The notes beneath the pieces are model-generated. The model saw nothing but the letters and a program-made list of their open reading frames with translations, was not told the origin of the DNA and made no database searches. From assembly GCA_021296095.1 (NCBI GenBank), contig JAGWBB010000015.1, positions 28,426 to 67,345 on the forward strand: a DNA stretch of 38,920 nucleotides, written 5' to 3'. Made by a program: the position numbers and the translations under genes. This document shows, piece by piece, positions 22,795 to 31,923 of the stretch (the first letter of the stretch is position 1; the number at the start of each line of letters is the position of its first letter). This DNA comes from Desulfurellaceae bacterium. GTDB lineage: Bacteria; Desulfobacterota; Binatia; Bin18.

Positions 22795-23676
22795 CTAAGA
22801 ACGCTTGGCCGAGAAGTCAAGAGACGGATTGGCACCTGGCTCGGCAGAAGCGCCCTCGGTCTGGGCGGTCCTGCTGACGGTCCGGGCCGCGCCAATAGCG
22901 GTCGCATACTCGGCGTGGGGAGGGATGCTGAAATCTACGCCACGACGGGGCGTCAGAGCCGCGAGCCGTTTTTTGAACGCCTCCAAGCGGGTCAGTTTTC
23001 CGGTAAAGACGATATGTTCATGCTGACGGGTCTGGGCCGCAAACATGCTCAGGGTGAGGGTAATCCAGGCCACCATGTTGACCAGACCCAGGGCTTTGTC
23101 GGCTTGAGACGGGTCGGTCTGAAGTTTGCCGAAGTGGCTGGCCACCGCTTTGGCCGAGACAATGCCGACCGGTCCCCCCGCAATATCGCCGACGGTCAGG
23201 TCAATCTGGCTTAAATCTCCCTGGGCGGCCAGCTGCTCAAGCGTCTCCAGCTGGGTAATGCCGAGAAAATGGCGTGCCAGACCGCGCAGCGTGCCGCCGC
23301 CTATGCCGGTACCGCCCAGATGCAGGATCTGGTTCTGGCGCACGGAAACCAGGGCGGTTCCCGTGCCGAGGGAGACGACGAGCGCGTCCGACCGTCCGGC
23401 CAAGCTGCTCCCACCGACCCCGATAGCGGTGATTTCCGGAACCTTGACCACCGGTACCCCGAAGATCTGGTCCGCCAACTGGTGGCTGCCCCCACCGCTG
23501 GCGGCAATCGCCCGAATGTCGGTCAGTTTCTGTCCGGCACTGTTCAACAGCTTGCCCAAAGCCCCGGCCGCCGCCGCTAGCGGGTCGCCGGTCTCCAGGG
23601 TTTCGACCCGGATCGTTTCTTCGTCCAGCAGAACGGCGTCGGTTGTTGACCCGCCAATATCAATGCCGACAATCAT
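22795..23676 (-). CDS. coaW: Type II pantothenate kinase
   Basis: A 293-aa ASKHA-fold kinase starting at ATG 23676. The phosphate loop IVGIDIGGSTTDAVLLDEE at the N-terminus, the second motif DALVVSLGTGTALVSV, and GGTGIGGGTLRGLARHFLG are those of type II (eukaryotic/Staphylococcus-like) pantothenate kinases, which start CoA synthesis and are less usual in Gram-negative bacteria than types I and III. Its ATG overlaps the stop of the upstream acetyltransferase gene (ATGA), so translation is coupled. The C-terminal 20 residues (EGASAEPGANPSLDFSAKRS) look disordered. A related kinase acting on another pantothenate-like substrate cannot be excluded. Confidence 0.85.
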   Translation of the reverse strand: MIVGIDIGGSTTDAVLLDEETIRVETLETGDPLAAAAGALGKLLNSAGQKLTDIRAIAASGGGSHQLADQIFGVPVVKVPEITAIGVGGSSLAGRSDALVVSLGTGTALVSVRQNQILHLGGTGIGGGTLRGLARHFLGITQLETLEQLAAQGDLSQIDLTVGDIAGGPVGIVSAKAVASHFGKLQTDPSQADKALGLVNMVAWITLTLSMFAAQTRQHEHIVFTGKLTRLEAFKKRLAALTPRRGVDFSIPPHAEYATAIGAARTVSRTAQTEGASAEPGANPSLDFSAKRS

Positions 23677-24824
23677 AGGTCCGCCTGTCTGACCGTGAGG
23701 TCTGTCCGATACACCTGTATGATCTTTTTCCTGGCCGGCTCGTAGTGCTGCCATTTGTCGGCCGGGACCTGTTCGGCCGTCACCCGCCGAAAACCACAGC
23801 GTTCGAACAGCCGGCTCGCCCCAGCCTGGGAGGTACAGGCAAACACATAGCCCAAACCGGCCGTCCGGGCCCGTTCTATCATCGTGCCGACCAAACGGCC
23901 ACCGATTCCCTCACCCTGAAAACGGGTGATGGTGTACAGCCCCACGATTTCTCCAGCCTGTTCTCCGGGATAGGGCAGCAGGGCACAGAATCCGGCCAGC
24001 TCTCCGCCCACCGCTCCGAGCCGGGCACCGTAGCCGTGCAGCAGCAGTTGCACCGTCTCTTGCTGGCTCCGAGGTTTGAGGTAACCCTCGAGTTCGCCGC
24101 GCTGGATCAGCCGCTCGGCCTCGTAAAAATCGTCGAGTCCCAGCGGCTCGACCCGACAGTAATCGGTCAGAGTCAAGAGCGTGCCCCTCCCTTCATAGGT
24201 GAACAGCTCCCGTGCGATATCCGCAGGCCGACACAGTGATACCGAGCCGACCCCACCCTCCAAAGCCGCCCGGATCGAGTCCAACAGCGGGCGGTGGACA
24301 TCCGGGCCGGCCGCCTGGGGCCGACGCAGGAGTTCGTTCAGCACGCTTCCGTTCATGAAAGACACCCGGCCACCCCCGGCGCTGAGACCACCGTCCGGGT
24401 CGAGGATGACGAGCTTGTGCACCTTGAGACGAACGGCCAGGCGTTGCCCGGCGATGCGCCCCTGAGGGGCTGGCCACAGGCCGACAAAGATCGGGCGGGT
24501 TCTGAGCACCGTCCACACGTGTTCCAGGATAAGCCTGTCCTCAGCTCCAGCCGGCAGCGAAACAAACCGGACCGCCATGGCCGTACGCAGGCGTTCCAGC
24601 CAGCGCTGGTCCGAGTCGTCAGTTTCGATGAGCACAATCAGCCGTGCTTCATTGCGCGTCAGCTGGTGGCACACCTCGGCCAGCGTCTCGACCGCTGCCG
24701 CGTCTCGCAAATCTCTGGCTCGCAGGCTGAACAGGAAGCTCTTGCCGCGAAATTCTTTGAGGTAAAATTCCTGTTCAGGAAACGTAGCGGTTGTCACGGT
24801 CTGGCTCATCTCTGGCAAAGGCAC
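23673..24824 (-). CDS. N-acetylglutamate-synthase-like protein (AAK-like + GNAT)
   Basis: A 383-aa two-part protein starting at GTG 24824 with AAAGGAG 7 nt upstream. Residues 15-210 resemble the amino-acid-kinase-fold domain of ArgA-type N-acetylglutamate synthase (KEFRGKSFLFSL; VHKLVILDPDGGL; ELFTYEGRGTLLT). Residues 220-383 form a GNAT domain with GEIVGLYTITRFQGEGIGGR, the RxxGxG-type acetyl-CoA loop, and ASRLFERCGFRRV. The kinase-like part lacks clear kinase residues, as expected for ArgA. It would acetylate glutamate as the first step of arginine synthesis, though another acceptor is possible. It is coupled to the pantothenate kinase gene downstream and lies 76 nt after addA. Confidence 0.75.
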   Translation of the reverse strand: MPLPEMSQTVTTATFPEQEFYLKEFRGKSFLFSLRARDLRDAAAVETLAEVCHQLTRNEARLIVLIETDDSDQRWLERLRTAMAVRFVSLPAGAEDRLILEHVWTVLRTRPIFVGLWPAPQGRIAGQRLAVRLKVHKLVILDPDGGLSAGGGRVSFMNGSVLNELLRRPQAAGPDVHRPLLDSIRAALEGGVGSVSLCRPADIARELFTYEGRGTLLTLTDYCRVEPLGLDDFYEAERLIQRGELEGYLKPRSQQETVQLLLHGYGARLGAVGGELAGFCALLPYPGEQAGEIVGLYTITRFQGEGIGGRLVGTMIERARTAGLGYVFACTSQAGASRLFERCGFRRVTAEQVPADKWQHYEPARKKIIQVYRTDLTVRQADL

Positions 24825-24865
24825 TCGCGGTCTCCTTTCATCCGTCTGTTATCACGATTGCCTTT

Positions 24866-24900
24866 GTGAACGATGCTTCTTCCAGGGCAATTGCTTATCG
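24866..24900 (-). repeat. Possible degenerate palindromic repeat copy R7
   Basis: The addA/acetyltransferase gap contains GTGAACGATG, CTTCTTC and, at the far end, TTATCGTCAGG, in the order and spacing of the repeat, but the middle and right arm are poorly conserved. It would be a decayed copy; I hold this one lightly. Confidence 0.35.
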
Positions 24901-27900
24901 TCAGGGCCTGGGTTGGGTCTGGTCGAGCAGGGTCTGGACGTCCGCCCGGGCTCGGTCATTCCAGGCAAGGTGTACGTCTGTGGCCGAACGGGCGAACAGC
25001 ACCACGAGATCCTGTACCGGATAGACGCTCAATTGCTCAAGGGCAAGGGCATACACGGACAGCTCGGAGCGGTAGCGGGCAGCCCGGGGCTCGGCCTGCC
25101 CGTCAGAAAGTACGTCGTCCTTCAGGCCGACAATGACCCAGGCCCCGTTCTCAAGAAAGGCCAGGTCAATCACGCCGTTCAGAACCGTGCCGGTGTGGGA
25201 CGGCGTCTGGTAGTGCAGGCTGAACGGCAGCTCGGCAAAACATTTCTGGGCAGCCCGGGCTCTGCTCAGCAGCGGGCTGTTCAGGACTTGGAGGTTCGGC
25301 TCGGCACCCTGCTTCAGGGCCATACGTACGGCGTGACCGAGCGACCTGGGAACAGCGGTGTGGGCGCCGTGGATGAGAGACTCAACGCTCAGCTCAGACA
25401 CGGTCTGCGGCCGTTTGCCGTGTTGCCTGATCGCCCGCTGCTCCGCCTGCCAGGCTTGGTAGCGCGCCAACGCGGACTGATCAGGCAGGATAGGCGGCAG
25501 CGTGAGTCCTGGGGTAAGCTCTGGGGTAAGCCCTGGGCGGTCTGCAGCGGGTATATCGGTTTGCAGACCTGGGGAGTCCGGCCGGGGTTCAGTGATCTGG
25601 TCCTCGAAGACTCGCCACAGGCTCTGGCCGGTAGTACCGTCCAACTCGGGCAACGCGGGCACAATGAGCTGGTCGCGTGCCCGGGTTGCCGCGACATACC
25701 ACAGGCGTCGCTCTTCGGCCTCCTCGCGGGCTCCCTCACGGGACAGGACCTCCTGCCAGCCGAGCGTTTGCCAGGCCAGGGAGTGTGGACCGAGTCGCAG
25801 CTCAAGACGGCCCTGGGGCTGGGAGAGCCGGCCTGACTCTCCCTCCGCGTGTGTCAGTGACGTCGGTGTGTGGCCGCGTTCAATCAGGCCGGTTCGACTC
25901 GGGCGGCTCGGAGCGAGGACCGCATCGGCAAGAATCACGACCGGAAACTCGAGCCCTTTGGCCTTATGAATGGTCAGGAAGCGAACGGTCGGATGATGCT
26001 CTTCGGCAATCACCGCTTCGCCCTCTTCGGTCGCCTGGTGGTGATGGCTCAGAAAACGGTTGAACGCGCTCAAGCTGTAGATGCCCTGGTCGGCCAGGCT
26101 GTGGGCCAGCTCGATCAGTTTGAGCAGGTTGGCTGTCCGTTGGTTTCCCTGTGGGCGAAGCGCGAACAGGGGCACAAGATGGGTCCGGGTATAGAGTTCG
26201 TACAGCAATGTTGACGGGCTGGACTGCCGAGAGCGGGCGTGCAGCTCGCGCAGCAGCGCAAAAGCCGCCGCAAAACGGTCCGCGTCCGGCGGCCCGTCCG
26301 GCAATGGCCCAGCGGTGTACTGCAAGACTCCCCCCGCCCCGACGAAGTGGGCCAGCGCCTCATCGGAAAAGCCGAACAGAGACGACCGTAAGCTTGCCAC
26401 CAGGGCGGTGCTGTCAGCCGGACTGTCGATGGCGCGCAGCAGGACGCGCAGCTCCTCAACCTCGTCACGCGTCATATACTGACGCCCGCCCAGAATCTGA
26501 TACGGAATGGCAGCGTTCTGAAAGGCTTCCTCGTAGGCGTCCATGGCGCGATAGGTCCGAAACAACACAGCAATGTCGCCAGGGCTGAGCGTTTGGTCTC
26601 CCTCCCCGAGGCGGCGGGTGAGGAAGTCGGCCACGGTTTGGGCCTCGACCCGGCGCAGGTCTTCACGTCTTGGCCGGGACGACAGCAGGGCTACGGGGAC
26701 CGGCACAGGGATGACCGCCGGTCCCGAGTCGAGGGTGTCCGACGGGTTGTCCTGGGGCTCTTCGTGGCGGGTTGGGTGGAGTGGACGGTAGCGCAGGCCG
26801 TCTTCAGCCGCGGCGGGGGCAAAGACGCGGGAAAACGTGTCGTTGATCCAGTCCAGAATCGGTGCCCGGGTGCGGAAATTGCTCGACAGGCCAAGAACCT
26901 TGCCCTGGCCTTCGATAATGGTCCGGACGAGCCGATAGACGTCTAAATCGGCCCGTCGAAAACGGTAGATCGATTGGTGCGGATCGCCGACCAGAAACAG
27001 CTTGCCGGGTTTCAGCACGACCTGGTTCCAGTCGCGCGCCCGGGGCGTGTGCTCGGCCAGAAAAAAGACAATTTCGGCTTGCAGGGGATCGGTATCCTGG
27101 AATTCGTCCACCAGCAGAAAATCGAATTTGTGCTGAAAATACCGCCGAGCCTCCAGGTTGTTGGCCAGCAGGTCCCGGGTGGAGAGCAGCAGATCGGGAA
27201 AATCCAGACACGTTCGTTGGCGTTTCGTGTCGTCATACACCGCCAGATAGCTGCCGAGCCAACGGACAAGCCCAAGCGTATGGTTGTGCACCCAGGCCGC
27301 GCGGGCCTGGCGGTGGGCAACACGCAGCTGGGCAAAACAGCTGCGGACCTCATCCAGGCTGGAGGCCGGGTGCCAGTGCGTTTTGTTGCCAAGCCGCTCC
27401 GAGAGATCCAGCGGGCTGTACAGCAGCCGCTCCCAAAGCGGGTCAGCGTCGTGGTCGGGCAGCTGTTGGCTGAGATCCATCAGCTGTACAAAGGCCCGGT
27501 CGCTCCGCTCGCTGCACGCGAACCCGAGCTGAGACAGCCGCTCGATAGCCTGCCGAAAGGTGTGCCGGAATTGTGGCAGGGGGGAGGCCAGCGGCTCGGG
27601 CAGGAGCGTCAAACAGTCGCGCTGTTCAACCATGAAGTCGCGCAAGGCCCGCACATGGGCCAGGCTGAGACCGGCTCGCAGGGCGGTTTTGAGGCTGTCG
27701 GGTCTCGACTCCATCTCCTGGGCCAGCCAGTCCCGCCAGGTTTGATCCTGAATGACCCGCCTGCCGACCCCGTCCAGGACGCTGAAGTTCGGATTGACCC
27801 GTGCCTCAAGCGGCCGCTCACGGAGCAGCAGCGCGCAAAAGGCGTGCACGGTCAGAATCGAGGCCCGCTCAAGCTGTAGACGAGCCGCGCGCAGATTGTC

Positions 27901-28179
27901 CCGCTCTGCCTGGCTGAGCTGGGTGCTCAGGGCGGCGTCAATCTCGGTCCGTAGCCGTAGGCGGAGTTCGGTCGCGGCCTTTTCGGTGAAGGTGATGGCG
28001 GCTATCCGTTCCAGGCGACTCCGACCAGTCCGCAGCACCGTCAGCAGCCGCTGGAGCAGCACGCTCGTCTTTCCCGTGCCTGCCCCGGCTTCGACCAGAA
28101 AGCTGGTGTCGAGTTCGGTCGCCGCCCGCTGACGCGGCTCGGCGTCCGTCTCGCCCCTTTGTCGAGTGCCGTCGGCCAC
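24901..28179 (-). CDS. addA: AddA-like helicase/nuclease (UvrD superfamily)
   Basis: A 1092-aa SF1 helicase from GTG 28179 (GAGGAGAG RBS). All helicase motifs are present: I VEAGAGTGKTSVLLQRLL, II LLVDEFQDTDPLQAEIV, III LFLVGDPHQSIYRFRRAD, IV LSSNFRTRAPIL, V TIHKAKGLEFPVVIL, VI RRLWYVAATRARDQLI. The C-terminal RecB-type nuclease region has GVIDLAFLENGAWVIVGLKD, where relatives have the catalytic D-Y-K; here the Asp is Gly at about residue 1018 (GGC codon, 25126-25128). So strand unwinding in double-strand-break repair is likely but this subunit's nuclease looks inactive. It follows addB by 9 nt, one operon. Confidence 0.9.
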   Translation of the reverse strand: MADGTRQRGETDAEPRQRAATELDTSFLVEAGAGTGKTSVLLQRLLTVLRTGRSRLERIAAITFTEKAATELRLRLRTEIDAALSTQLSQAERDNLRAARLQLERASILTVHAFCALLLRERPLEARVNPNFSVLDGVGRRVIQDQTWRDWLAQEMESRPDSLKTALRAGLSLAHVRALRDFMVEQRDCLTLLPEPLASPLPQFRHTFRQAIERLSQLGFACSERSDRAFVQLMDLSQQLPDHDADPLWERLLYSPLDLSERLGNKTHWHPASSLDEVRSCFAQLRVAHRQARAAWVHNHTLGLVRWLGSYLAVYDDTKRQRTCLDFPDLLLSTRDLLANNLEARRYFQHKFDFLLVDEFQDTDPLQAEIVFFLAEHTPRARDWNQVVLKPGKLFLVGDPHQSIYRFRRADLDVYRLVRTIIEGQGKVLGLSSNFRTRAPILDWINDTFSRVFAPAAAEDGLRYRPLHPTRHEEPQDNPSDTLDSGPAVIPVPVPVALLSSRPRREDLRRVEAQTVADFLTRRLGEGDQTLSPGDIAVLFRTYRAMDAYEEAFQNAAIPYQILGGRQYMTRDEVEELRVLLRAIDSPADSTALVASLRSSLFGFSDEALAHFVGAGGVLQYTAGPLPDGPPDADRFAAAFALLRELHARSRQSSPSTLLYELYTRTHLVPLFALRPQGNQRTANLLKLIELAHSLADQGIYSLSAFNRFLSHHHQATEEGEAVIAEEHHPTVRFLTIHKAKGLEFPVVILADAVLAPSRPSRTGLIERGHTPTSLTHAEGESGRLSQPQGRLELRLGPHSLAWQTLGWQEVLSREGAREEAEERRLWYVAATRARDQLIVPALPELDGTTGQSLWRVFEDQITEPRPDSPGLQTDIPAADRPGLTPELTPGLTLPPILPDQSALARYQAWQAEQRAIRQHGKRPQTVSELSVESLIHGAHTAVPRSLGHAVRMALKQGAEPNLQVLNSPLLSRARAAQKCFAELPFSLHYQTPSHTGTVLNGVIDLAFLENGAWVIVGLKDDVLSDGQAEPRAARYRSELSVYALALEQLSVYPVQDLVVLFARSATDVHLAWNDRARADVQTLLDQTQPRP

Positions 28180-28188
28180 GCTCTCTCC

Positions 28189-31100
28189 TCAGTCGATCGC
28201 GCCCAGCTGGTGCATCACGGTCCAGCGCGGGTCGTGGCGTTTGTGCCGCATGCGTTGCTCGACCTGGCTGCCGCAGATGTCCGGAAAGGGACACGGGCGA
28301 CAGGTGGCCGGGTGTGGAAAAAAGCAACCCGAGCGCATCCCCTTCAGTACGATGGTCAGGATCTGCCGGAGCACCCCTGTTGCCTCCGGCCAGGTCTCTG
28401 AGCGGAAGGCCGGAGCCGGGGTGTGGACCCGCTGGCCCAGTCCGACATAGCCGGCCGATTCCCATACCAGGTCGGGCCGCAGGCTGCAGGCCGCAAACAG
28501 ATATAGCGGGAGTTGCAGGGCTGTGCCGCGGGCAAATCGACCGCGCGACGCGCGGCCGGTCTTATAGTCAATGATCCGGGCCTGTGGTCCGGCGCTGGAC
28601 ACATCGATCCGGTCAATCCTGCCCCGTAGGCGAATGGACTCCCCGTCCTCCAGGCTGAAGCTGACCGGTCGGTCGGGAAAAAATCGCTCCTCAGCCGACC
28701 CGTGCTGCTCAGCGTCGGGTGTTGAACCAAAGTCAAGCTCAAAGGCCTGGGGCACAAATTCCGATTGGTCCGCGACCTCGTGATACACCAGACGAATCAA
28801 ACGTTCACGCAGACGTTCCTGTTCCAGCTCCCACATCAGGGACGGGCCAGTAGGCTGGGTGTCGGCAAAACGGCTGAAATGCGTGTCCGCAATATGCATC
28901 AGCCGTTGGATCAAAAGCTGGGGATCTTGGCCGTGCACGGGCAGCTGCCCAGTCCTCCTCAGCTGAGAGAAGAAGTCGGACACAATAGCGTGCAGCAGCA
29001 GGCCGCGCTGGCGGGGACTGAGGCCCGCCAGCCCTTCAGTCTCATCCCTCGGAGTCAGGCCCAGCACCTGACTGAGAAAGTACTGGAAGGGACACCGGGC
29101 GTAGGTTTCGAGGGCGCTCGGCGAGAGGCACACCCCGGTCGGAAAGAGCTGACGCAGCCGGTGTCTGACCTGAGGAGCTTCGAGCAGGCCGTCAAAGGCG
29201 GTCAGACGCGGACTGTCCAGGCGTTGGCCGACCGCTTGGCGGGCTGCGGCAAAGGCGGGCAGGGCGAGCGGCAGATAGCCCAGGGCCGCCATATCGCCGC
29301 CGGCCAGCGCCTGTTCGACCGTTGCCAGGTGGAACTCGAGGGGATCCTGGGCCTGCTGAACGGGTCCGGCATACACCGGAGCCAGCGGGACGCGCTGACT
29401 CCAGGCTTCGAGATCGGTAAAGGTCTGCACCCGGCCGCGCAGCGCCTCAAGAACGCGCAGCAGATACCAGGACGGCAGCTGCGGCCGACCGCTCGGCCGG
29501 TCGTGGCTGGGATAGCTCAGGATGAGATGCTCGACCGCGGTCTGGGTGGCCAAGCAGAAGAGCAGACGTTCCTCCTCGTTCCGCTGTCCGCGCTGGGCCA
29601 GCTCGCAGCCGAGCGTCTCGGCCAGGTGCTGGCGTTCGGCGTCGAGCAACAGCGGATCTTGTCGGACGCTGCGTGGAAAGCCTCCGTCAAGCATGCCGGG
29701 AATAATGACAGCCCGGAAACGCCGGCCACGGGCGGTGGCCAGCTCTCCGATGAAAACACCGTCGGTCTGTCCCGTGGGGTGGGGTGTAGCCAGGGCTCGG
29801 CTGACGGCTGTGGCCCAGTCTTCGAGGCTTGGGCTGGACATGTTGAAGCGGTTTGGATCACCCGCCTCAGCGCTCCGCTGGTGGCTGCCGATAAGATCGA
29901 GCTGGGCCAGGTCAAGCAGAAGCGCTTCGATTTGATCGGTATACGACGTCGGGCTGCTATAGGTACGGTACAGTCGCAGGCTGTAGTCCGCCCAGGCGTG
30001 CCAGCTCAGCTGGCTCGGCCGCTGCTCGGCCATGGCAAACAGTCCCCGCATAAAAGCCCGACACGCCCGCACAACGGACAGCTCGGCTGCGGCTTGGTTC
30101 GAGGAACGGGCTTCGGCTCGGTAGGCCGTTTCAAGCCGGGCCAGACCGTCTTGCCAGGCCGTGACGCCGCCCACAATCCCTGCCTGCCGGACCAGGGCCT
30201 GCCAGCGGTCGAGCTGGGCGGGCCGAGCCATCGCGTCGGGCGGCCGGCTGACGGTCAGGAACTCAAACACCCGGTCCGGCGCGTAGTCTTCAACCAGCAT
30301 GCGGCACAGCAGGTGCAGGGTTTGGCCGGCTGCGGTGTGGAGCAACGGCAGACCGCTAGACAGCCAGCTCGGGATGTCCAGGTTGTCGAAGGTCTCGGTC
30401 AGCAGGCGGCCGTAGCGGTCCGGGTCGCGCAGGACGATACCAATTTCGGAAAAACGGAGCTGGTGATCACGGACAAGAGACAATACCGTCCGACTGATTT
30501 CACGCGCCTCACGGCTGTCACTCGGCGCGGCCAGGCAGCGGACGGAAGGGCTAACAGCGCCAGCCGAGGCGGCACGAGGCAGCGCTTCTTCAAAAAGGGA
30601 CTGGTGGAGCCGCGACAGCTCCGACTCGGCCGCCCGGGCCAGCGGGGTGTAGGTCAGGCCCAGGCTGCGCAGCCAACTCAGCGTCGGCGTGGCAGAGGCG
30701 TACGCCTGGCCCGCCCGCCAGGGAAAGAATACCAGGCCATCACGGTCTTGCAGCGCGGCCGCAATCAGGCGGCGCTGGAGCGGGCTGAAGTCGTAAAACC
30801 CGTAGACGAACACGGCGCCGGGCGGGGCATCACACCCAAGCGCGGCTTGGTCCAGCAGATCCTGCTCGTCGTACAGCCGCCGCTCGGTGAGAAAGCGCTG
30901 GTAGTGGTGGTACAGCGTGGCGAGACTTTCAATCTTAGCGCGGTAGGCGCCGGTCAGCCGAGCCCGGGGCACAAAGGTCTGCAAATGGTCTGCGGAGATG
31001 CCGGCGTCTTTACACTCGGCCAGGGTTGTCAGCACACTTGCAGGGAAGCCGGGTTGGTCGGCCAGACCACCGAACAGGTGCTCGGGCCCGAGTTGGGCGA

Positions 31101-31398
31101 GCAGGTGTTTCATGATCAGCGGAGCCGCCAGTCGTGGCAGCGGCCGCCAGCCATGTCGGGCCAGGCGGTCTTCGGCACACTCGCGGGCAAAATCGGTCAG
31201 AGTAAAAAATCGCACGCCAAGATGGCCGCGCGCGGCCCGGGCAATGGCCTGGCGCAGGTGGTCAGCCAGGGAATCATGCGGCACAAGAATGGTCAGGGGG
31301 CTGAGGGACTGGGCCGTCTGGACGGCTTGGACTGCGGCAATGCAGGCGTCTTGCAACACGCCAAACGCATCGGTCACAAACACGCGCCGTTGGGGCAT
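28189..31398 (-). CDS. addB: AddB-like nuclease subunit with Fe-S cluster motif
   Basis: A 1069-aa protein from ATG 31398, preferred over an upstream TTG because an AGGA box lies 5 nt before it and it falls 10 nt after the rimI stop. It has a degenerate helicase-like N-terminal part (no Walker A; TILVPHDSLADHLRQAI at that position). The C-terminal nuclease keeps GRIDRIDVSS and ARIIDYKTGR, with Asp and Asp-x-Lys intact. Cysteines of the AddB Fe-S cluster are visible: one in ETYARCPFQYFL and three in CRPCPFPDIC. With AddA it would process DNA ends for RecA loading. Between the two nucleases, only this one appears active. Confidence 0.88.
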   Translation of the reverse strand: MPQRRVFVTDAFGVLQDACIAAVQAVQTAQSLSPLTILVPHDSLADHLRQAIARAARGHLGVRFFTLTDFARECAEDRLARHGWRPLPRLAAPLIMKHLLAQLGPEHLFGGLADQPGFPASVLTTLAECKDAGISADHLQTFVPRARLTGAYRAKIESLATLYHHYQRFLTERRLYDEQDLLDQAALGCDAPPGAVFVYGFYDFSPLQRRLIAAALQDRDGLVFFPWRAGQAYASATPTLSWLRSLGLTYTPLARAAESELSRLHQSLFEEALPRAASAGAVSPSVRCLAAPSDSREAREISRTVLSLVRDHQLRFSEIGIVLRDPDRYGRLLTETFDNLDIPSWLSSGLPLLHTAAGQTLHLLCRMLVEDYAPDRVFEFLTVSRPPDAMARPAQLDRWQALVRQAGIVGGVTAWQDGLARLETAYRAEARSSNQAAAELSVVRACRAFMRGLFAMAEQRPSQLSWHAWADYSLRLYRTYSSPTSYTDQIEALLLDLAQLDLIGSHQRSAEAGDPNRFNMSSPSLEDWATAVSRALATPHPTGQTDGVFIGELATARGRRFRAVIIPGMLDGGFPRSVRQDPLLLDAERQHLAETLGCELAQRGQRNEEERLLFCLATQTAVEHLILSYPSHDRPSGRPQLPSWYLLRVLEALRGRVQTFTDLEAWSQRVPLAPVYAGPVQQAQDPLEFHLATVEQALAGGDMAALGYLPLALPAFAAARQAVGQRLDSPRLTAFDGLLEAPQVRHRLRQLFPTGVCLSPSALETYARCPFQYFLSQVLGLTPRDETEGLAGLSPRQRGLLLHAIVSDFFSQLRRTGQLPVHGQDPQLLIQRLMHIADTHFSRFADTQPTGPSLMWELEQERLRERLIRLVYHEVADQSEFVPQAFELDFGSTPDAEQHGSAEERFFPDRPVSFSLEDGESIRLRGRIDRIDVSSAGPQARIIDYKTGRASRGRFARGTALQLPLYLFAACSLRPDLVWESAGYVGLGQRVHTPAPAFRSETWPEATGVLRQILTIVLKGMRSGCFFPHPATCRPCPFPDICGSQVEQRMRHKRHDPRWTVMHQLGAID

Positions 31399-31408
31399 GC
31401 TGTCCTGC

Positions 31409-31900
31409 TTACGGGGTTTGTCCCGCTTTTTCAATCGCTTTCACCATGAGCAGCCCGTCTTCGCCGTCGGCATAATACCCGCGCCGCACGCTGACCGTCT
31501 CAAAGTCGAATTGTTGGTACAGCCGAATCGCGGCTCGGTTACTGCGGCGGACCTCAAGATTTGCTGTCCGGGCTCCGGCCTGGCCGGCCTGGACCAGGAT
31601 CTGGCCCAGCAGGGCGTGGCCAATCCCGTGCCGGCGACACGCGGGCTGAACAGCAATGTTCAGGATATGGACCTCGTCAATAATCAGCCAACTGCACACA
31701 TAGCCGACAACCCGGCCGTGTTGCTCGGCGACCACAAAACGCCCGTGCTGGTTGTGGAGTTCGTGGACAAAAGCGGTGCGCGTCCAGGCGGTCGGATAGC
31801 TGGCGCGTTCGATGTCGAGGATGGCCGGCAGGTCTGCCTCGGTGCAGGCGCGGAGCGATACTGTCCTGCCCCTGCACCGAGCCGTGTCTTTGGCATTCAC
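31409..31900 (-). CDS. rimI: Ribosomal protein S18 alanine N-acetyltransferase
   Basis: A 163-aa GNAT protein of RimI length. The sequence VSLRACTEADLPAILDIERA and SYPTAWTRTAFVHEL is the RimI N-terminus; IDEVHILNIAVQPACRRHGI and GHALL give the beta-4 and RxxGxG-type acetyl-CoA loop; ANLEVRRSNRAAIRLYQQFD then FETVSVRRGYY gives the conserved Tyr and C-terminal strands. It acetylates the N-terminal Ala of S18, or a similar target. GTG 31900 is the only start near the domain border because an in-frame stop lies at 31913-31915; the RBS is poor. It is 23 nt after the ferredoxin-fusion stop and 10 nt before addB, so likely part of one operon. Confidence 0.9.
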   Translation of the reverse strand: MNAKDTARCRGRTVSLRACTEADLPAILDIERASYPTAWTRTAFVHELHNQHGRFVVAEQHGRVVGYVCSWLIIDEVHILNIAVQPACRRHGIGHALLGQILVQAGQAGARTANLEVRRSNRAAIRLYQQFDFETVSVRRGYYADGEDGLLMVKAIEKAGQTP

Positions 31901-31923
31901 ACCGCGCGCATCTCAGGCCGACG

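Noticed and set aside
28765-31449. An 894-codon open frame on the plus strand
   Set aside because: It is antisense to addB, whose motifs are unmistakable. High GC opens long mirror frames; the translated product shows no family motif.
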